Positions 43,196 through 52,296 of a stretch of 64,000 nucleotides of DNA are shown here, in pieces. Position 1 is the first letter of the stretch, and the number at the start of each line of letters is the position of its first letter. Where the stretch lies: contig CBDUYN010000001.1 in the NCBI GenBank assembly GCA_965371445.1, positions 62,001 through 126,000 of the forward strand, in the 5' to 3' direction. A program made the translations under genes and the position numbers. The stretch is from DASWIG01 sp965371445. GTDB taxonomy: Bacteria > Acidobacteriota > Thermoanaerobaculia > Multivoradales > J023. Under the pieces are notes generated by a model that saw nothing but the letters and a program-made list of their open reading frames with translations, did not search any database and had not been told where the DNA came from.

Positions 43196-46100
43196 ATGAG
43201 ACGAACGATTCGATGTACGTGGATCCTGGTCGCCCTGCTGGCCTGTACGGGAACGCTCCTGGCCCAGGGGCCGCCAGAGAAGCCCCAAGCCGTCAGCGAG
43301 AGGCTCTTCCAGCACCCCGACCTCACCATCCCGGCCTTCAACGACACCGTCGGCCAACTGCCCGCGCCGGCGGCCGAGCAGGCGCGTGCGCGCCTCGCCG
43401 GCCTGCAGGCACCCGAAGACAGCGCCCGCGTCGACCGGCGAAGCAACCGCTTCGTCACCTTGACGCCCGCGACGCCCCTCGTCCCGGGTAGCGGTGTTGG
43501 CAACGCGCTGACCTGGGCCGAGCTGAAGATGCCTGCGGCGCCGAAAGCCAGCGCCCGCGCCGAGGCCGTACGCGCCGCCTTCGCGGCTTTCGTCCGCGAC
43601 CACCAGGCCGACCTCGACCTCGACCTGGACGAGATGAGCCTCCGCGTCACCGACTACGGCGACGGCACCCTTTACCAGGTCTTCGGACTGCGCGAGATCG
43701 ACGGCATCGCGGTCCGTGGCAGCTACGTCACCGGCGTCGTCAGCCACGGCAACCTGGCCCTCATGAGCGCCCATCAGTGGGGCGACTTCAACGGTCGGTC
43801 CAACCGCCCGCAGCTCACCGCCGACGAGGCGCGTTTCGCGGCCGAGGGCCATCTCCTGCCTCTGCTCGTGACCCGTGAGTGGGGCAAGCCCGAGCGCGTC
43901 TACCTGACGATGGCCAACGGCAACGGCACCGGCCTCGGCAACGGCTACCGCTACCAGCTCGCCTGGTCCGTCAAGGCCAACGTCGACGGGGACGGCGGCA
44001 ACTTCGAGGTCCTCCTCGACGCCCACGACGGCGAGCTCCTGGCCTTCGAGGACACCAACGAGTACGCCGAGGTGAAGGGCGGCGTGCTGCCGGTCTCCAA
44101 CGACGGCATCGTGCCCGACGGCGTCGAGCAGGCCGGCTGGCCCATGCCGTTCGCCACCACCAGCCTCGGCACCACCGACACCGGCGGCAACGTGCCCGGC
44201 GGCGGCTCGTTCAACACCGACCTCGCGGGCACCTACGTCAACATCAACGACAACTGCGGCTCCTCCGCCCTGGCCGGCAGCGACACGATCGACTTCGGCA
44301 CCTCGGGAGGCACCGACTGCACGACGCCGTCCGGCGGCCCCGCGGGCAACACCCACGCCTCGCGCACGGGTTTCTACGAGCTCAACAAGATCATCGAGAT
44401 GGCCCGCGGTCAGCTCCCCTCGAACTCGTGGCTGCAGCAGACGCTGACGTCGAACATGAACATCAACTCGACCTGCAACGCCTACTGGAACGGTACGGTG
44501 AACTTCTACCGCTCCGGCGGCGGCTGCTCGAACACCGGTGAGCTGGCGGGCGTGTTCGACCACGAGTGGGGTCACGGCCTCGACGCCAACGACGCCACGC
44601 CGGGCATCGCCAGCCCCTCGGGCGAGGGCATCGCCGACATCTACACGGCGCTGCGCCTCAACAACTCCTGCATCGGCCGCAACTTCCGCCCCGGCATCCA
44701 GTGCGGCGGCTACGGCGATCCGTGCATCGACTGCACGGGCGTGCGCGACATCGACTACCTGAAGCGGCAGTCGAGCCTGCCCCACGACTTCACCTGGCGC
44801 AACGCCAACTGCGGCTCGACCGTCCACTGCATCGGCTACGTCTACTCGGAGGCCGTGTGGTCGCTGTGGAAGCGCAAGCTCCAGGCGGCGCCCTACGGCT
44901 ACGACAACAACACGGCGCACGAGATCGTGAACCGGTTGACCTTCATCGGCGCCGGCAACACCGGCAACTGGTTCTCCGGCAGCCCGCCCTTCGGCGGCTG
45001 CGCCGGCGGGAGCGGCTACCTGAACTACCTGGCGGCCGACGACGACAACGGCAACATCAACGACGGCACGCCGCACATGCAGGCGATCTACGACGCCTTC
45101 AACGACCAGGAAATCGCCTGTGACACGCCGACGGTCCAGGATTCGGGTTGCGCCGGCACCCCGACCGCCGCGCCGAGCGTCACCGCGGTCTCGGCCAACA
45201 TGGGTGTCAACCTCAGCTGGACGTCGGTGGCGGGCGCCACGGAGTACGAGGTCTTCCGCACGGAAGGCGTCTTCGCCTGCGACTTCGGCAAGGTCAAGGT
45301 CGCCACGACCACCGGCACGACGTTCAACGACACCGGCCTCCAGAACGGCCGCGACTACAGCTACATCGTCATCGCCAAGGGCGCCGCCGACAGCTGCTTC
45401 GGTCCGGCTTCGGGCTGCGCCACCCAGCAGCCCGGCAAGATCCCGTGCAGCGTCGACCCGGACTGTGACGACGCTCTCTTCTGCAACGGCGCCGAGACCT
45501 GCGTCGCGGGCTTCTGCGAGAACGGCACCGACCCCTGCGCCGCGAACCCCACCTGGACCTGTGACGAGGTGGGCGACGTCTGCGTGCCCGAGTGCACCGT
45601 CGACGCCGACTGTGACGACGGCGCCTTCTGCAACGGCGCCGAGGTCTGCAACGCCGGCACTTGCGCCGCGGGCAGCGATCCCTGCCCGGGTCAGTGCTGC
45701 GACGAAGCGTCCACCTCCTGCGGCATCAGCAACGACCCGCAGGACGCGGCCTACGACGGCGGCCTCGGTGCTCCCGCCTGTCCCTGCGGCAGCTCCTGCG
45801 ACTCGCAGGGCCTGCTCGACGGTCGCGGCAACATCGGACCGGAGCCCAACCAGCCCAACACCATCGACAGCTGCACGGACGGTGGCTCGGGCACCTACCA
45901 CAGCGACGAGTCGAACGATCGCATCGTGGTCACCAACCTCAGCGGTCTGGGCTTCACCGAAGGCGATACGGTCGAGGTCGCGGCCACCGTGTGGGCGTGG
46001 TCGACGGGGTCCTCGGACAGCGCCGACTTCTACTACACGGCGGACGCCGACAACCCGTCGTGGACCTACATCGGTTCGGTCGTACCGCCTGCCGGCGGCG

Positions 46101-46810
46101 CCCACACCCTGACCCAGCAGTACGTCCTGCCCGCCGGTAGCCTGCAGGCGGTGCGGGTCAACTTCCGCTACAGCGGCACGGTGGGCTCCTGCACCACGGG
46201 CGGCTACGACGACCGCGACGACCTGGTCTTCGCCGTCAGCGGCGGTGGCTGCTCCTGCACGGTCGATGCGGACTGCGACGACGGCCTCTTCTGCAACGGT
46301 GCCGAGACCTGCAACGGCTGCACCTGTGAGGCGGGCATGGCCCCCAACTGCAACGACGGTGTGAGCTGCACCGACGACTCGTGCAACGAGGGGACGGATT
46401 CGTGCGACAACGTCGCCAACGACGCCAACTGCGACAACGGCCTGTGGTGCGACGGCGCCGAGACCTGCGACGCGGTCAACGACTGCCAGGCGGGCACACC
46501 GGTCGACTGCAACGACGGTGTCGGCTGCACGGTCGACTCCTGCAACGAGGGAACCGACTCCTGCGACAACACGCCGGACGACGGTTCCTGCTCGAACGGT
46601 CAGTTCTGCGACGGCGTCGAGACCTGCGACCCGGTCGCCGACTGTCAGCCGGGTCCGGGCGATCCCTGTGGCGCCAACGAGACCTGCGACGAGGTGGGCG
46701 ACGTCTGCGTGCCGGATGCCTGTTTCCCGAAGGGCGCGAGCTGCGTCGCCGACGCCGAGTGCTGCTCGAACAAGTGCAAGGGCAAGAGCGGCAGCCAGAC
46801 CTGTAAGTAA
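43196..46810 (+). CDS. Large secreted fungalysin-like metalloprotease with Cys-rich repeats
   Basis: 1204 residues from ATG 43196 with GAGAGGA upstream and a signal peptide (WILVALLACTGTLLAQ). After a propeptide-like region (about 30-300), the zinc site H456-E-W-G-H460 (FDHEWGHGLD) is followed by GEGIADIYTALRL, matching the M36 pattern HEXXH...GEGxxD. A fibronectin-type domain, a jelly-roll region and repeats of the type DADCDDGLFCNGAETC come next. The C-terminus ends in a knottin-like block (KGASCVADAECCSNKCKG). The repeats suggest attachment or protein-protein contact outside the cell. A strong terminator follows. Confidence 0.88.
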   Translation: MRRTIRCTWILVALLACTGTLLAQGPPEKPQAVSERLFQHPDLTIPAFNDTVGQLPAPAAEQARARLAGLQAPEDSARVDRRSNRFVTLTPATPLVPGSGVGNALTWAELKMPAAPKASARAEAVRAAFAAFVRDHQADLDLDLDEMSLRVTDYGDGTLYQVFGLREIDGIAVRGSYVTGVVSHGNLALMSAHQWGDFNGRSNRPQLTADEARFAAEGHLLPLLVTREWGKPERVYLTMANGNGTGLGNGYRYQLAWSVKANVDGDGGNFEVLLDAHDGELLAFEDTNEYAEVKGGVLPVSNDGIVPDGVEQAGWPMPFATTSLGTTDTGGNVPGGGSFNTDLAGTYVNINDNCGSSALAGSDTIDFGTSGGTDCTTPSGGPAGNTHASRTGFYELNKIIEMARGQLPSNSWLQQTLTSNMNINSTCNAYWNGTVNFYRSGGGCSNTGELAGVFDHEWGHGLDANDATPGIASPSGEGIADIYTALRLNNSCIGRNFRPGIQCGGYGDPCIDCTGVRDIDYLKRQSSLPHDFTWRNANCGSTVHCIGYVYSEAVWSLWKRKLQAAPYGYDNNTAHEIVNRLTFIGAGNTGNWFSGSPPFGGCAGGSGYLNYLAADDDNGNINDGTPHMQAIYDAFNDQEIACDTPTVQDSGCAGTPTAAPSVTAVSANMGVNLSWTSVAGATEYEVFRTEGVFACDFGKVKVATTTGTTFNDTGLQNGRDYSYIVIAKGAADSCFGPASGCATQQPGKIPCSVDPDCDDALFCNGAETCVAGFCENGTDPCAANPTWTCDEVGDVCVPECTVDADCDDGAFCNGAEVCNAGTCAAGSDPCPGQCCDEASTSCGISNDPQDAAYDGGLGAPACPCGSSCDSQGLLDGRGNIGPEPNQPNTIDSCTDGGSGTYHSDESNDRIVVTNLSGLGFTEGDTVEVAATVWAWSTGSSDSADFYYTADADNPSWTYIGSVVPPAGGAHTLTQQYVLPAGSLQAVRVNFRYSGTVGSCTTGGYDDRDDLVFAVSGGGCSCTVDADCDDGLFCNGAETCNGCTCEAGMAPNCNDGVSCTDDSCNEGTDSCDNVANDANCDNGLWCDGAETCDAVNDCQAGTPVDCNDGVGCTVDSCNEGTDSCDNTPDDGSCSNGQFCDGVETCDPVADCQPGPGDPCGANETCDEVGDVCVPDACFPKGASCVADAECCSNKCKGKSGSQTCK

Positions 46811-46864
46811 GATCGCCGGAACGGCGGGAGCGTTCCTCCGGGACGGTCCCGCTCCGCAAGGCAG

Positions 46865-46897
46865 AAGGCCGGGCTCTCAAGAGCCCGGCCTTTTTTT
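46865..46897 (+). terminator. Rho-independent terminator after the metalloprotease
   Basis: AAGGCCGGGCTC (46865-46876) and GAGCCCGGCCTT (46881-46892) form a 12-bp stem with a TCAA loop, followed by a run of seven T's that begins in the stem. Confidence 0.95.
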
Positions 46898-46935
46898 CGA
46901 TACGATGGCCTGGCCCTGCTCATTGTAGAAAAACC

Positions 46936-47796
46936 ATGAACGACAAGATCATCCTCCGACCCGCCAGCGACCTGCCCCTCGACGCCTTGACGGATCTGTT
47001 CAACCGCTCGTTCGAGGGCTACTTCGTGTCCTTCGACATGACGCCGGAGGTCTTCGCCGCCCGCCTGGCCCGCGAGCAGACGGACCTCGCGCTTTCCCGG
47101 ATCGCCGTCGCCGAGGGCGAGCCGGTCGCGGTGACGCTCCTCTCGGTCCGCGGGCGTTCGTGCCGCTGCGCCGGCATGGGGACCGTCGCGTCCTGGCGTC
47201 GCCGCGGTCTCGGACGGCGGCTGATGGAGCAGGTCGTGCCGCTTCTCCGCGATCGCGGCTTCGACCGCCTCCTTCTCGAAGTGTTCCAGCAAAACGACGC
47301 CGCGATCGCCCTCTACCGCGACGCCGGCCTGGAGATTGTGCGTCCGCTTCTCGGCTACGAGCTCGCGGCCGGGGCGGGACCCGCCCCGATGGGCGTCGGC
47401 CTCGTCGAGATCGACGCCTCGGAGGTGGCACGCGCGGTCGCCGCCGAGGGGGAGCCGAACCTGCCCTGGCAACTCGACGCGCCGACGCTCGCCGGGGGAG
47501 GGCCGCCGGCGGTGGGCTACGCCGTCCGAGACGGCGAAGGGGAGACGAAGGCATGGGCTCTCCTCAACGGCCCGGTGCCGCCGCGCCCGAGGATCCTCGG
47601 TCTTGTCGTGGCGCGTTCCTGTCGCCGCCAAGGCTGGGGACGGCGCATGATCGCCGCCCTACGTCACCTTTACGCCGGCCGTGGCCTGGAAATCCCACCC
47701 GTCGTCCCGGAAGACGTCGCTGACGCTTTTCTGACCCGGGTCGGATTCGTCCGCAGCCCTCTCTTCCAGTTCGAGATGGAGTGTCGCCTGAGTTAG
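46936..47796 (+). CDS. GNAT-family N-acetyltransferase (tandem domains)
   Basis: 286 residues. The first GNAT domain has the acetyl-CoA signature WRRRGLGRRLMEQ and a C-terminal ALYRDAGLEIVR. The second half is a weaker GNAT-like domain (SCRRQGWGRRMIAALRHLY, then AFLTRVGFVR). The acceptor is unknown. The gene follows the protease terminator and starts a new unit with the next gene. Confidence 0.88.
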   Translation: MNDKIILRPASDLPLDALTDLFNRSFEGYFVSFDMTPEVFAARLAREQTDLALSRIAVAEGEPVAVTLLSVRGRSCRCAGMGTVASWRRRGLGRRLMEQVVPLLRDRGFDRLLLEVFQQNDAAIALYRDAGLEIVRPLLGYELAAGAGPAPMGVGLVEIDASEVARAVAAEGEPNLPWQLDAPTLAGGGPPAVGYAVRDGEGETKAWALLNGPVPPRPRILGLVVARSCRRQGWGRRMIAALRHLYAGRGLEIPPVVPEDVADAFLTRVGFVRSPLFQFEMECRLS

Positions 47797-47806
47797 GATG
47801 CCCACC

Positions 47807-48580
47807 ATGAAGCTACTCTACAGTCTTGCCATTCTCTCTCTGTCCGTAGCCCCCGCCGTCGCCGGGACGCCGGCCGCCGGGACGCCCGCCGAGCGGCTGC
47901 CGATCGTCGACAAAGCCATCGCTTTCCACGGCGGAGACCTCTACCGTTCCACCGAAACCGAGCTCGACGTCTGTTCGCGCTCGGGCTGCTTCCACGTCCG
48001 CGCCCGCCTCGACGGCGACGCCTTCGAATTCGAGCTCGAGGTCGAAGGCGACGTACGGGGCTCACGCCGCCGGGTGCTCTGGAACCAGGAGCGCCTGGAA
48101 CGTTCTGAGAACGGCGAGCCGGTCGCCGTCGCCGCCGGAGAGGAGCGGCCCTTGAAGGACTGGGTGATGGCCCGCGTCTACTTCCCGTTCCTTCCCTTTC
48201 GCCTCAACGACCCGAGCGTCTTCAAGCAGGACCAGGGCCTGGAGAGCTGGGACGGACGCGACCTCCACAAGGTCAAGGTGACCTTCGCGCCGGGCTCATC
48301 GACTGACGCCTCCGACGAGTACCTCTACTGGCTCGACCCCGAGACGGGACGCGTCGAGCAGTTCGCCTACAGCTTCAAGGGCCGTCCCGGGGGGCTCCGC
48401 TTCCGCCGTGCCCAGGACTACCGCCGCGTCGGCGGCATCCTGTTTTTCGACCAGACGAACCTCGGGGTCGCGGGCGACGGCCTTGTCGTCGACCAAATCA
48501 CGCCGTCTTTTGTCGCCGATCGGATGGAGGAGATCTCGGTGGTGCGCTTCAAAGACGTCGAGGTCCGGCCGCTCGACTGA
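47807..48580 (+). CDS. Periplasmic protein of unknown function
   Basis: About 257 residues from ATG 47807 (AGGA eight bases upstream), with a signal peptide (LLYSLAILSLSVAPAVAGT). The motif VDKAIAFHGGDLYRSTET and later beta strands (RVEQFAYSFKGRPGG) suggest a lipoprotein-localisation or DUF6503-like beta fold, but I cannot name the family. The start lies ten bases after the GNAT stop, so the two are probably co-transcribed. Confidence 0.78.
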   Translation: MKLLYSLAILSLSVAPAVAGTPAAGTPAERLPIVDKAIAFHGGDLYRSTETELDVCSRSGCFHVRARLDGDAFEFELEVEGDVRGSRRRVLWNQERLERSENGEPVAVAAGEERPLKDWVMARVYFPFLPFRLNDPSVFKQDQGLESWDGRDLHKVKVTFAPGSSTDASDEYLYWLDPETGRVEQFAYSFKGRPGGLRFRRAQDYRRVGGILFFDQTNLGVAGDGLVVDQITPSFVADRMEEISVVRFKDVEVRPLD

Positions 48581-48628
48581 AGCCGCCCATGAATCCTCGA
48601 CTTGACCTTCTGACCCTGACCCGAGGCG

Positions 48629-48766
48629 ACGACCTCCTACCTCGCCGCGCGCGGCCTCACGACGGTCGCGGACCTCGGTCCCGAGGATCTGGTGGAGCGA
48701 TACTTGCCGTCGCGGGAGCATTCGATGTTCGGTGCCCTCCGCATCGTCCACGCCCGTCAGGCCTGA
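48629..48766 (+). pseudogene. C-terminal scrap of a SAM-dependent methyltransferase
   Basis: 46 codons read TTSYLAARGLTTVADLGPED, then LVERYLPSREHSMFGALRIV and HARQA before TGA. This resembles the C-terminus of TIGR00027-type methyltransferases (DLGPE then ERYL then a final HAR). Nothing upstream continues it. The rest of the 48581-48907 gap shows no gene. Confidence 0.45.
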
Positions 48767-48907
48767 GCGGGCGGCGAGCGGCACCGTGGAGCCCGAAGCC
48801 GCCGCCATCGAGCACGTCGGTGTGGTCGTCCACGGTGTGGTGAGGTGGTGAGGGCTACTGAGGGCTACTGCCTGCCGGGAGCCGCCTCAACGTGCCAAGA
48901 TAGAGCC

Positions 48908-49171
48908 ATGGCGATGACACCCGAAACCACCGCATTCGATCGGGGCGTGGGCCCCATTCTCCGGACGGTTCTCCTGGACAAGGCGGAGACGGTGCTCGAC
49001 TTTCGTCCCGACGCGGCTCTTCAGGACCGGATCGAGGAGCTGGCGGCGAAGTCGACGGAAGGTAAGCTCACCGAAGAAGAGCGCGCCGAGCTCGGAGGCT
49101 ACGCGCGGGCGAAGAAGCTCATCGCCATCCTGCAGCGGCAGGCCCGTCGGATCCTAGGTCGCAAGCCGTAG
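48908..49171 (+). CDS. Small protein of the type found in front of HNH nucleases
   Basis: 87 residues from ATG 48908; the ribosome site is weak. The helical pattern DRIEELAAKSTEGKLTEEER followed by GYARAKKLIAILQRQARRIL matches a common family of small proteins usually encoded directly upstream of an HNH endonuclease. No nuclease follows here: the next 340 bases hold no intact gene. It may be an orphaned partner. Confidence 0.65.
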   Translation: MAMTPETTAFDRGVGPILRTVLLDKAETVLDFRPDAALQDRIEELAAKSTEGKLTEEERAELGGYARAKKLIAILQRQARRILGRKP

Positions 49172-49438
49172 GCGATGAACGCGTCCTCGAAGGCCCTGGT
49201 CCGACCGACAAAAGCCTTCTGACTCTGGGTGGCAAGGTCAAGCAGTTGAAAACCTTGGAGCGTGGCACCGCTTGTGTGTTCACCTTGGCCGTGGAGCGGG
49301 TCAAGGCTTGGTCCCGGGGCGCGTAGCCTTGTCAGAGCGCGCCCCAGCGTGCTCTGATAACCTACTTCCCGCTCCACGAACCCGACGGAAGGGGCTCCAC
49401 GATGTCGAACGGGACCCAGACGTTTCTTCTGAATGGAG

Positions 49439-49480
49439 AATCTCGTAGATGACTCTGAAGTCACCGATACGGAATTTACA
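49439..49480 (-). pseudogene. Possible ParE/RelE toxin scrap
   Basis: The minus strand reads CKFRIGDFRVIYEI, the core strand motif of ParE/RelE toxins. On either side the frame is not recognisable as toxin. The surrounding gap 49172-49512 has no other assignable gene. Confidence 0.35.
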
Positions 49481-49512
49481 CGACGGAAACGACGGGGAGG
49501 GCTGGATGCAGC

Positions 49513-50445
49513 TCAGGAGCTCTTTATGGAGACACCGGCCAGCCAATCCCGCGGACGAAGCACCTCGGCAAGCCGCGCCTCCGCCGACCCGGGTTCGGCC
49601 TCGTACCCGTAGTGCCAAGTCACCACCGGCGGCAACGACGCCAAAATCGACTCCGCCCGCCCTCCAAGCTCCAGCCCGAACCGCGTGCCGCGGTCGTACA
49701 GCAGGTTGAACTCGACGTAGCGTCCCCGGCGATAGAGCTGGAACTTACGCTCGCGTTCGCTGTACGGATGGTCCTTGCGCCGTCGCAGAATCGGCAGGTA
49801 CCCCTCCGGAAACGCGTCGCCCAGAGCGCGCACCAAGGCGAACGAACGCTCGAAGCCGCCTTCGTTCCAGTCGTCGAAGAAGACCCCGCCGATGCCGCGG
49901 GGCTCGTCGCGGTGGGGCAGGTAGAAGTACTCGTCACAGCTCTTCTTGAAGCGCGGGTAGAGCTCTTCGCCGAAGGGAAGGCAGGCGTCGCGGGCCGTCC
50001 GGTGCCAGTGGACGGCATCTTCGTCGAAGGGGTAGTAGGGCGTCAGGTCGAAACCGCCGCCGAACCACCAGACCGGGGCCGCCGAGGGTGGCCGCGCCAC
50101 GAAGCAGCGGAAGTTGGCGTGGGTGGTCGGAACGTAGGGATTGCGCGGATGGACGATGAGCGAGACCGAGACCGCCTCGAACGACGCCCCCTCAAGATCT
50201 GGACGCCGCCGCGTCGCCGCCGCCGGGAGGGAGGCCGAGACCGTGTGCGAGAAGTTGACGGCGGCCCTTTCGAGGACTCGACCGTCGCTTAAAACCCGCG
50301 GGCGTCCGAGCCCGCCGCGCTGGCCTTCGAGGACCTCTTCGACGAAGGTGGCTGCGCCGTCCTCGGCCTCGAGGTCGGCGCAAACGTGTTCCTGGAGCTT
50401 CAGCAGGTAGTCGCGAACGTGAGCGACGTCGATTTCCTCGTCCAT
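49513..50445 (-). CDS. hemF: Oxygen-dependent coproporphyrinogen III oxidase
   Basis: 310 residues from ATG 50445 with AAGGAG upstream. HemF signatures are present: HPRNPYVPTTHANFRCF, WWFGGGFDLTPYYPFDED, FKKSCDEYFYLPHRDEPRG and GGVFFDDWNEGGFE, with YRRGRYVEFNLLYDRGTRFG near the end. The enzyme oxidatively decarboxylates coproporphyrinogen III, a late haem step that needs O2, so the host can live aerobically. It also supplies haem for the octaheme cytochrome. Confidence 0.96.
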   Translation of the reverse strand: MDEEIDVAHVRDYLLKLQEHVCADLEAEDGAATFVEEVLEGQRGGLGRPRVLSDGRVLERAAVNFSHTVSASLPAAATRRRPDLEGASFEAVSVSLIVHPRNPYVPTTHANFRCFVARPPSAAPVWWFGGGFDLTPYYPFDEDAVHWHRTARDACLPFGEELYPRFKKSCDEYFYLPHRDEPRGIGGVFFDDWNEGGFERSFALVRALGDAFPEGYLPILRRRKDHPYSERERKFQLYRRGRYVEFNLLYDRGTRFGLELGGRAESILASLPPVVTWHYGYEAEPGSAEARLAEVLRPRDWLAGVSIKSS

Positions 50446-50503
50446 CTCTCCTTGCCTTTTCTTACCGCACCCGATCTACGGGTGTCCGACGATAGCACGC
50501 CGC

Positions 50504-51000
50504 TCAAGCCGGATTCGGACGCCAGGCCAGTCGCAGCACGAGGATGCCGCCGTTTTGCTCCAGCTCCTCTTCGTCGACCTCCGCGAGAGTGGCCGAGCGG
50601 CCGTCGTCGGCGAGCTCGAAGCCCACGGCCTCGGTGAAGACGCCGTCCGTCAGGAAGAGCCGATAGCTCTCGCCGTCTTCGCAGAGAGCTATCGCCTCGC
50701 CGGCGCCAGGCAGGTCGCCGTCGTCCTCTTCGGCGTCGATGCGCACGGTGAGGCGCCGCTCTTCGCCCAGGGTCTCGTACTCGACCGTACCGGAAAGCGC
50801 CAGCTGGTAGAGGAGCTCGCGGGCCAGGGCGTCGACCGCGGGGAAGCGGGCTTTTGTCATCGTCGTGTAGGGCCTTTTGTCGCGGAGCATCACGGCGTCG
50901 AGCGAGTCGGGCCCCAGGACGCGCAGGCCCTCGGCCACTCCATGGCGTCCCAGGGAGAAGAGCTCGACGTACTCGCGCTCCTCCGCGGCACGCTCTGCCT
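50504..51000 (-). pseudogene. 5'-truncated duplicate of the lipoprotein at 53348
   Basis: From AERAAEEREYVELFSLGRHG to the C-terminus (LAWRPNPA) the frame matches the intact lipoprotein at 53348-54007 at most positions. The similarity stops abruptly near 51000. The signal peptide, lipobox and about 55 residues are absent; instead the frame runs into low-complexity sequence with no start signal. It is therefore a dead or promoterless copy. The gap 51001-51298 holds no recognisable gene. Confidence 0.72.
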
Positions 51001-51298
51001 TTAAGGTCCCACCCACTTTGGCAGAGCCAGCCCCGCCGGCGCCGTCACCGTGTCCGTCGAGCCCGCCGCCCCCGGGGTCAAAGTTCGCCCCGGGGAGACC
51101 TGGAAGCAGCCCGTCGCCCAGCTCTTCCAAGCCCGGTCCAAGCTCGGCGCTTCCAGAAGGGCGTTACAGGGCTCCTGTGCGGCCCTGTGGGCTGTCGTGG
51201 ACACCAAAGGTTCATCCGCGCATTGAGACCCCCCCTACCCTCTGCCTGGGTCGGCCGCCTACGGCCTATCCTCGCCGACTACTTCGCGAGCTGTTGGA

Positions 51299-52286
51299 CT
51301 AGGGGACCGTCGAGGACCAGGCGTTGGTTCCGACCACTTCAAACCCGTCAGCGAAGATCACTGAGGACGGCGACCCTCGGAAGCCCTCCATCGCTGGAGC
51401 GAGAAGCTCAACAGTCCGGGCGACCTCTGTCTGCCCTGGATCGCCGACGGGTACGTTAAACACGTCGTGTAGGACGTTGGAATTCGAAAGATAAAGGTCC
51501 ATATCGTTGAATCCCTGAGATACCGACATGATGGTGCCAAACCGAACGAAAGTTGGACCGACAAAGCCGCTTGTGAAAAATGCGAAAGAAAATGGAAAGA
51601 CGGATAACTCATCGGTTATTGGCCCGCCTGACTCGTGCTCGCCTCCCATGTTGTGGACTATCTCGTGGACACCCGCGAGGCCGGCACGAGTACAGTTAAC
51701 GGCTGAGTAATGATACGCAAACTCCGAGAAGGAGGCGCCGGGGTCGCAGCCCTCAATCGCTGGCTCTCCAGGATCATTACACCCTGGTCGCTGGGTGATA
51801 GCCTGGCCACAAACGGGGACGAGTCCTCCGTCTACACCTTTACGCAGCAAAACGGAAACAACATCGGCGGATGCACCGTCTCGCGCGGCCTGAATGTTTG
51901 CATCCTCGGCCAACGTGATGACATCATCACGTACATCCCCCGTCGGAACGAATCCATCGAGGCGACCGATTCCGGCTGCCTCGACGGTGACGTCCACCTC
52001 ACTTTGCAGGAAGGTCAAGTTAGTATCTCTGATCGTTCCTTGTATGAGCGCCTGTATATCGTTGTCGTCAGAAATGATATCAGGATCTCCGCCTACATCA
52101 ATGCGGGCCTGATTGGTGAAGAGGTATAGAACGCGAATTGTTATTGTGGATGGGAGCGGGTGGTGGGGTTCCACTTGGGCCAATGATGTCCGGTTCAACG
52201 GTGTCAAATAGTGGTTTTTGTGCGAAAAGAAGACCCGGGTTTACGGTTAGAAAGAAAACAAGTGCGAGCTTCTTGATGCTTTTCAT
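51299..52286 (-). pseudogene. Metzincin-type secreted metalloprotease with frameshifted signal peptide
   Basis: ATG 52286 (AGGAG upstream) starts a good signal peptide (KKLALVFFLTVNPGLLFAQ), but this frame stops near 52098. The main frame, which begins without a signal, covers TITIRVLYLFTNQARIDVGG. It reaches the zinc motif GVHEIVHNMGGEH (HEXXHXXGXXH) and ends in VIFADGFEVVGTNAW, a C-terminal tail of the DGFE type seen in many secreted proteins. A one-base shift near 52130-52150, in a run of AAT/AAC, joins the two parts. Either the gene is broken or one base was misread. Confidence 0.75.
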
Positions 52287-52296
52287 TTCACTCTCC

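Noticed and set aside
43100..46105. 1001-codon minus-strand open frame opposite the metalloprotease
   Set aside because: Antisense shadow rich in Ala, Val, Gly and Arg with no domain; the plus strand has a signal peptide, zinc motif and Cys repeats.
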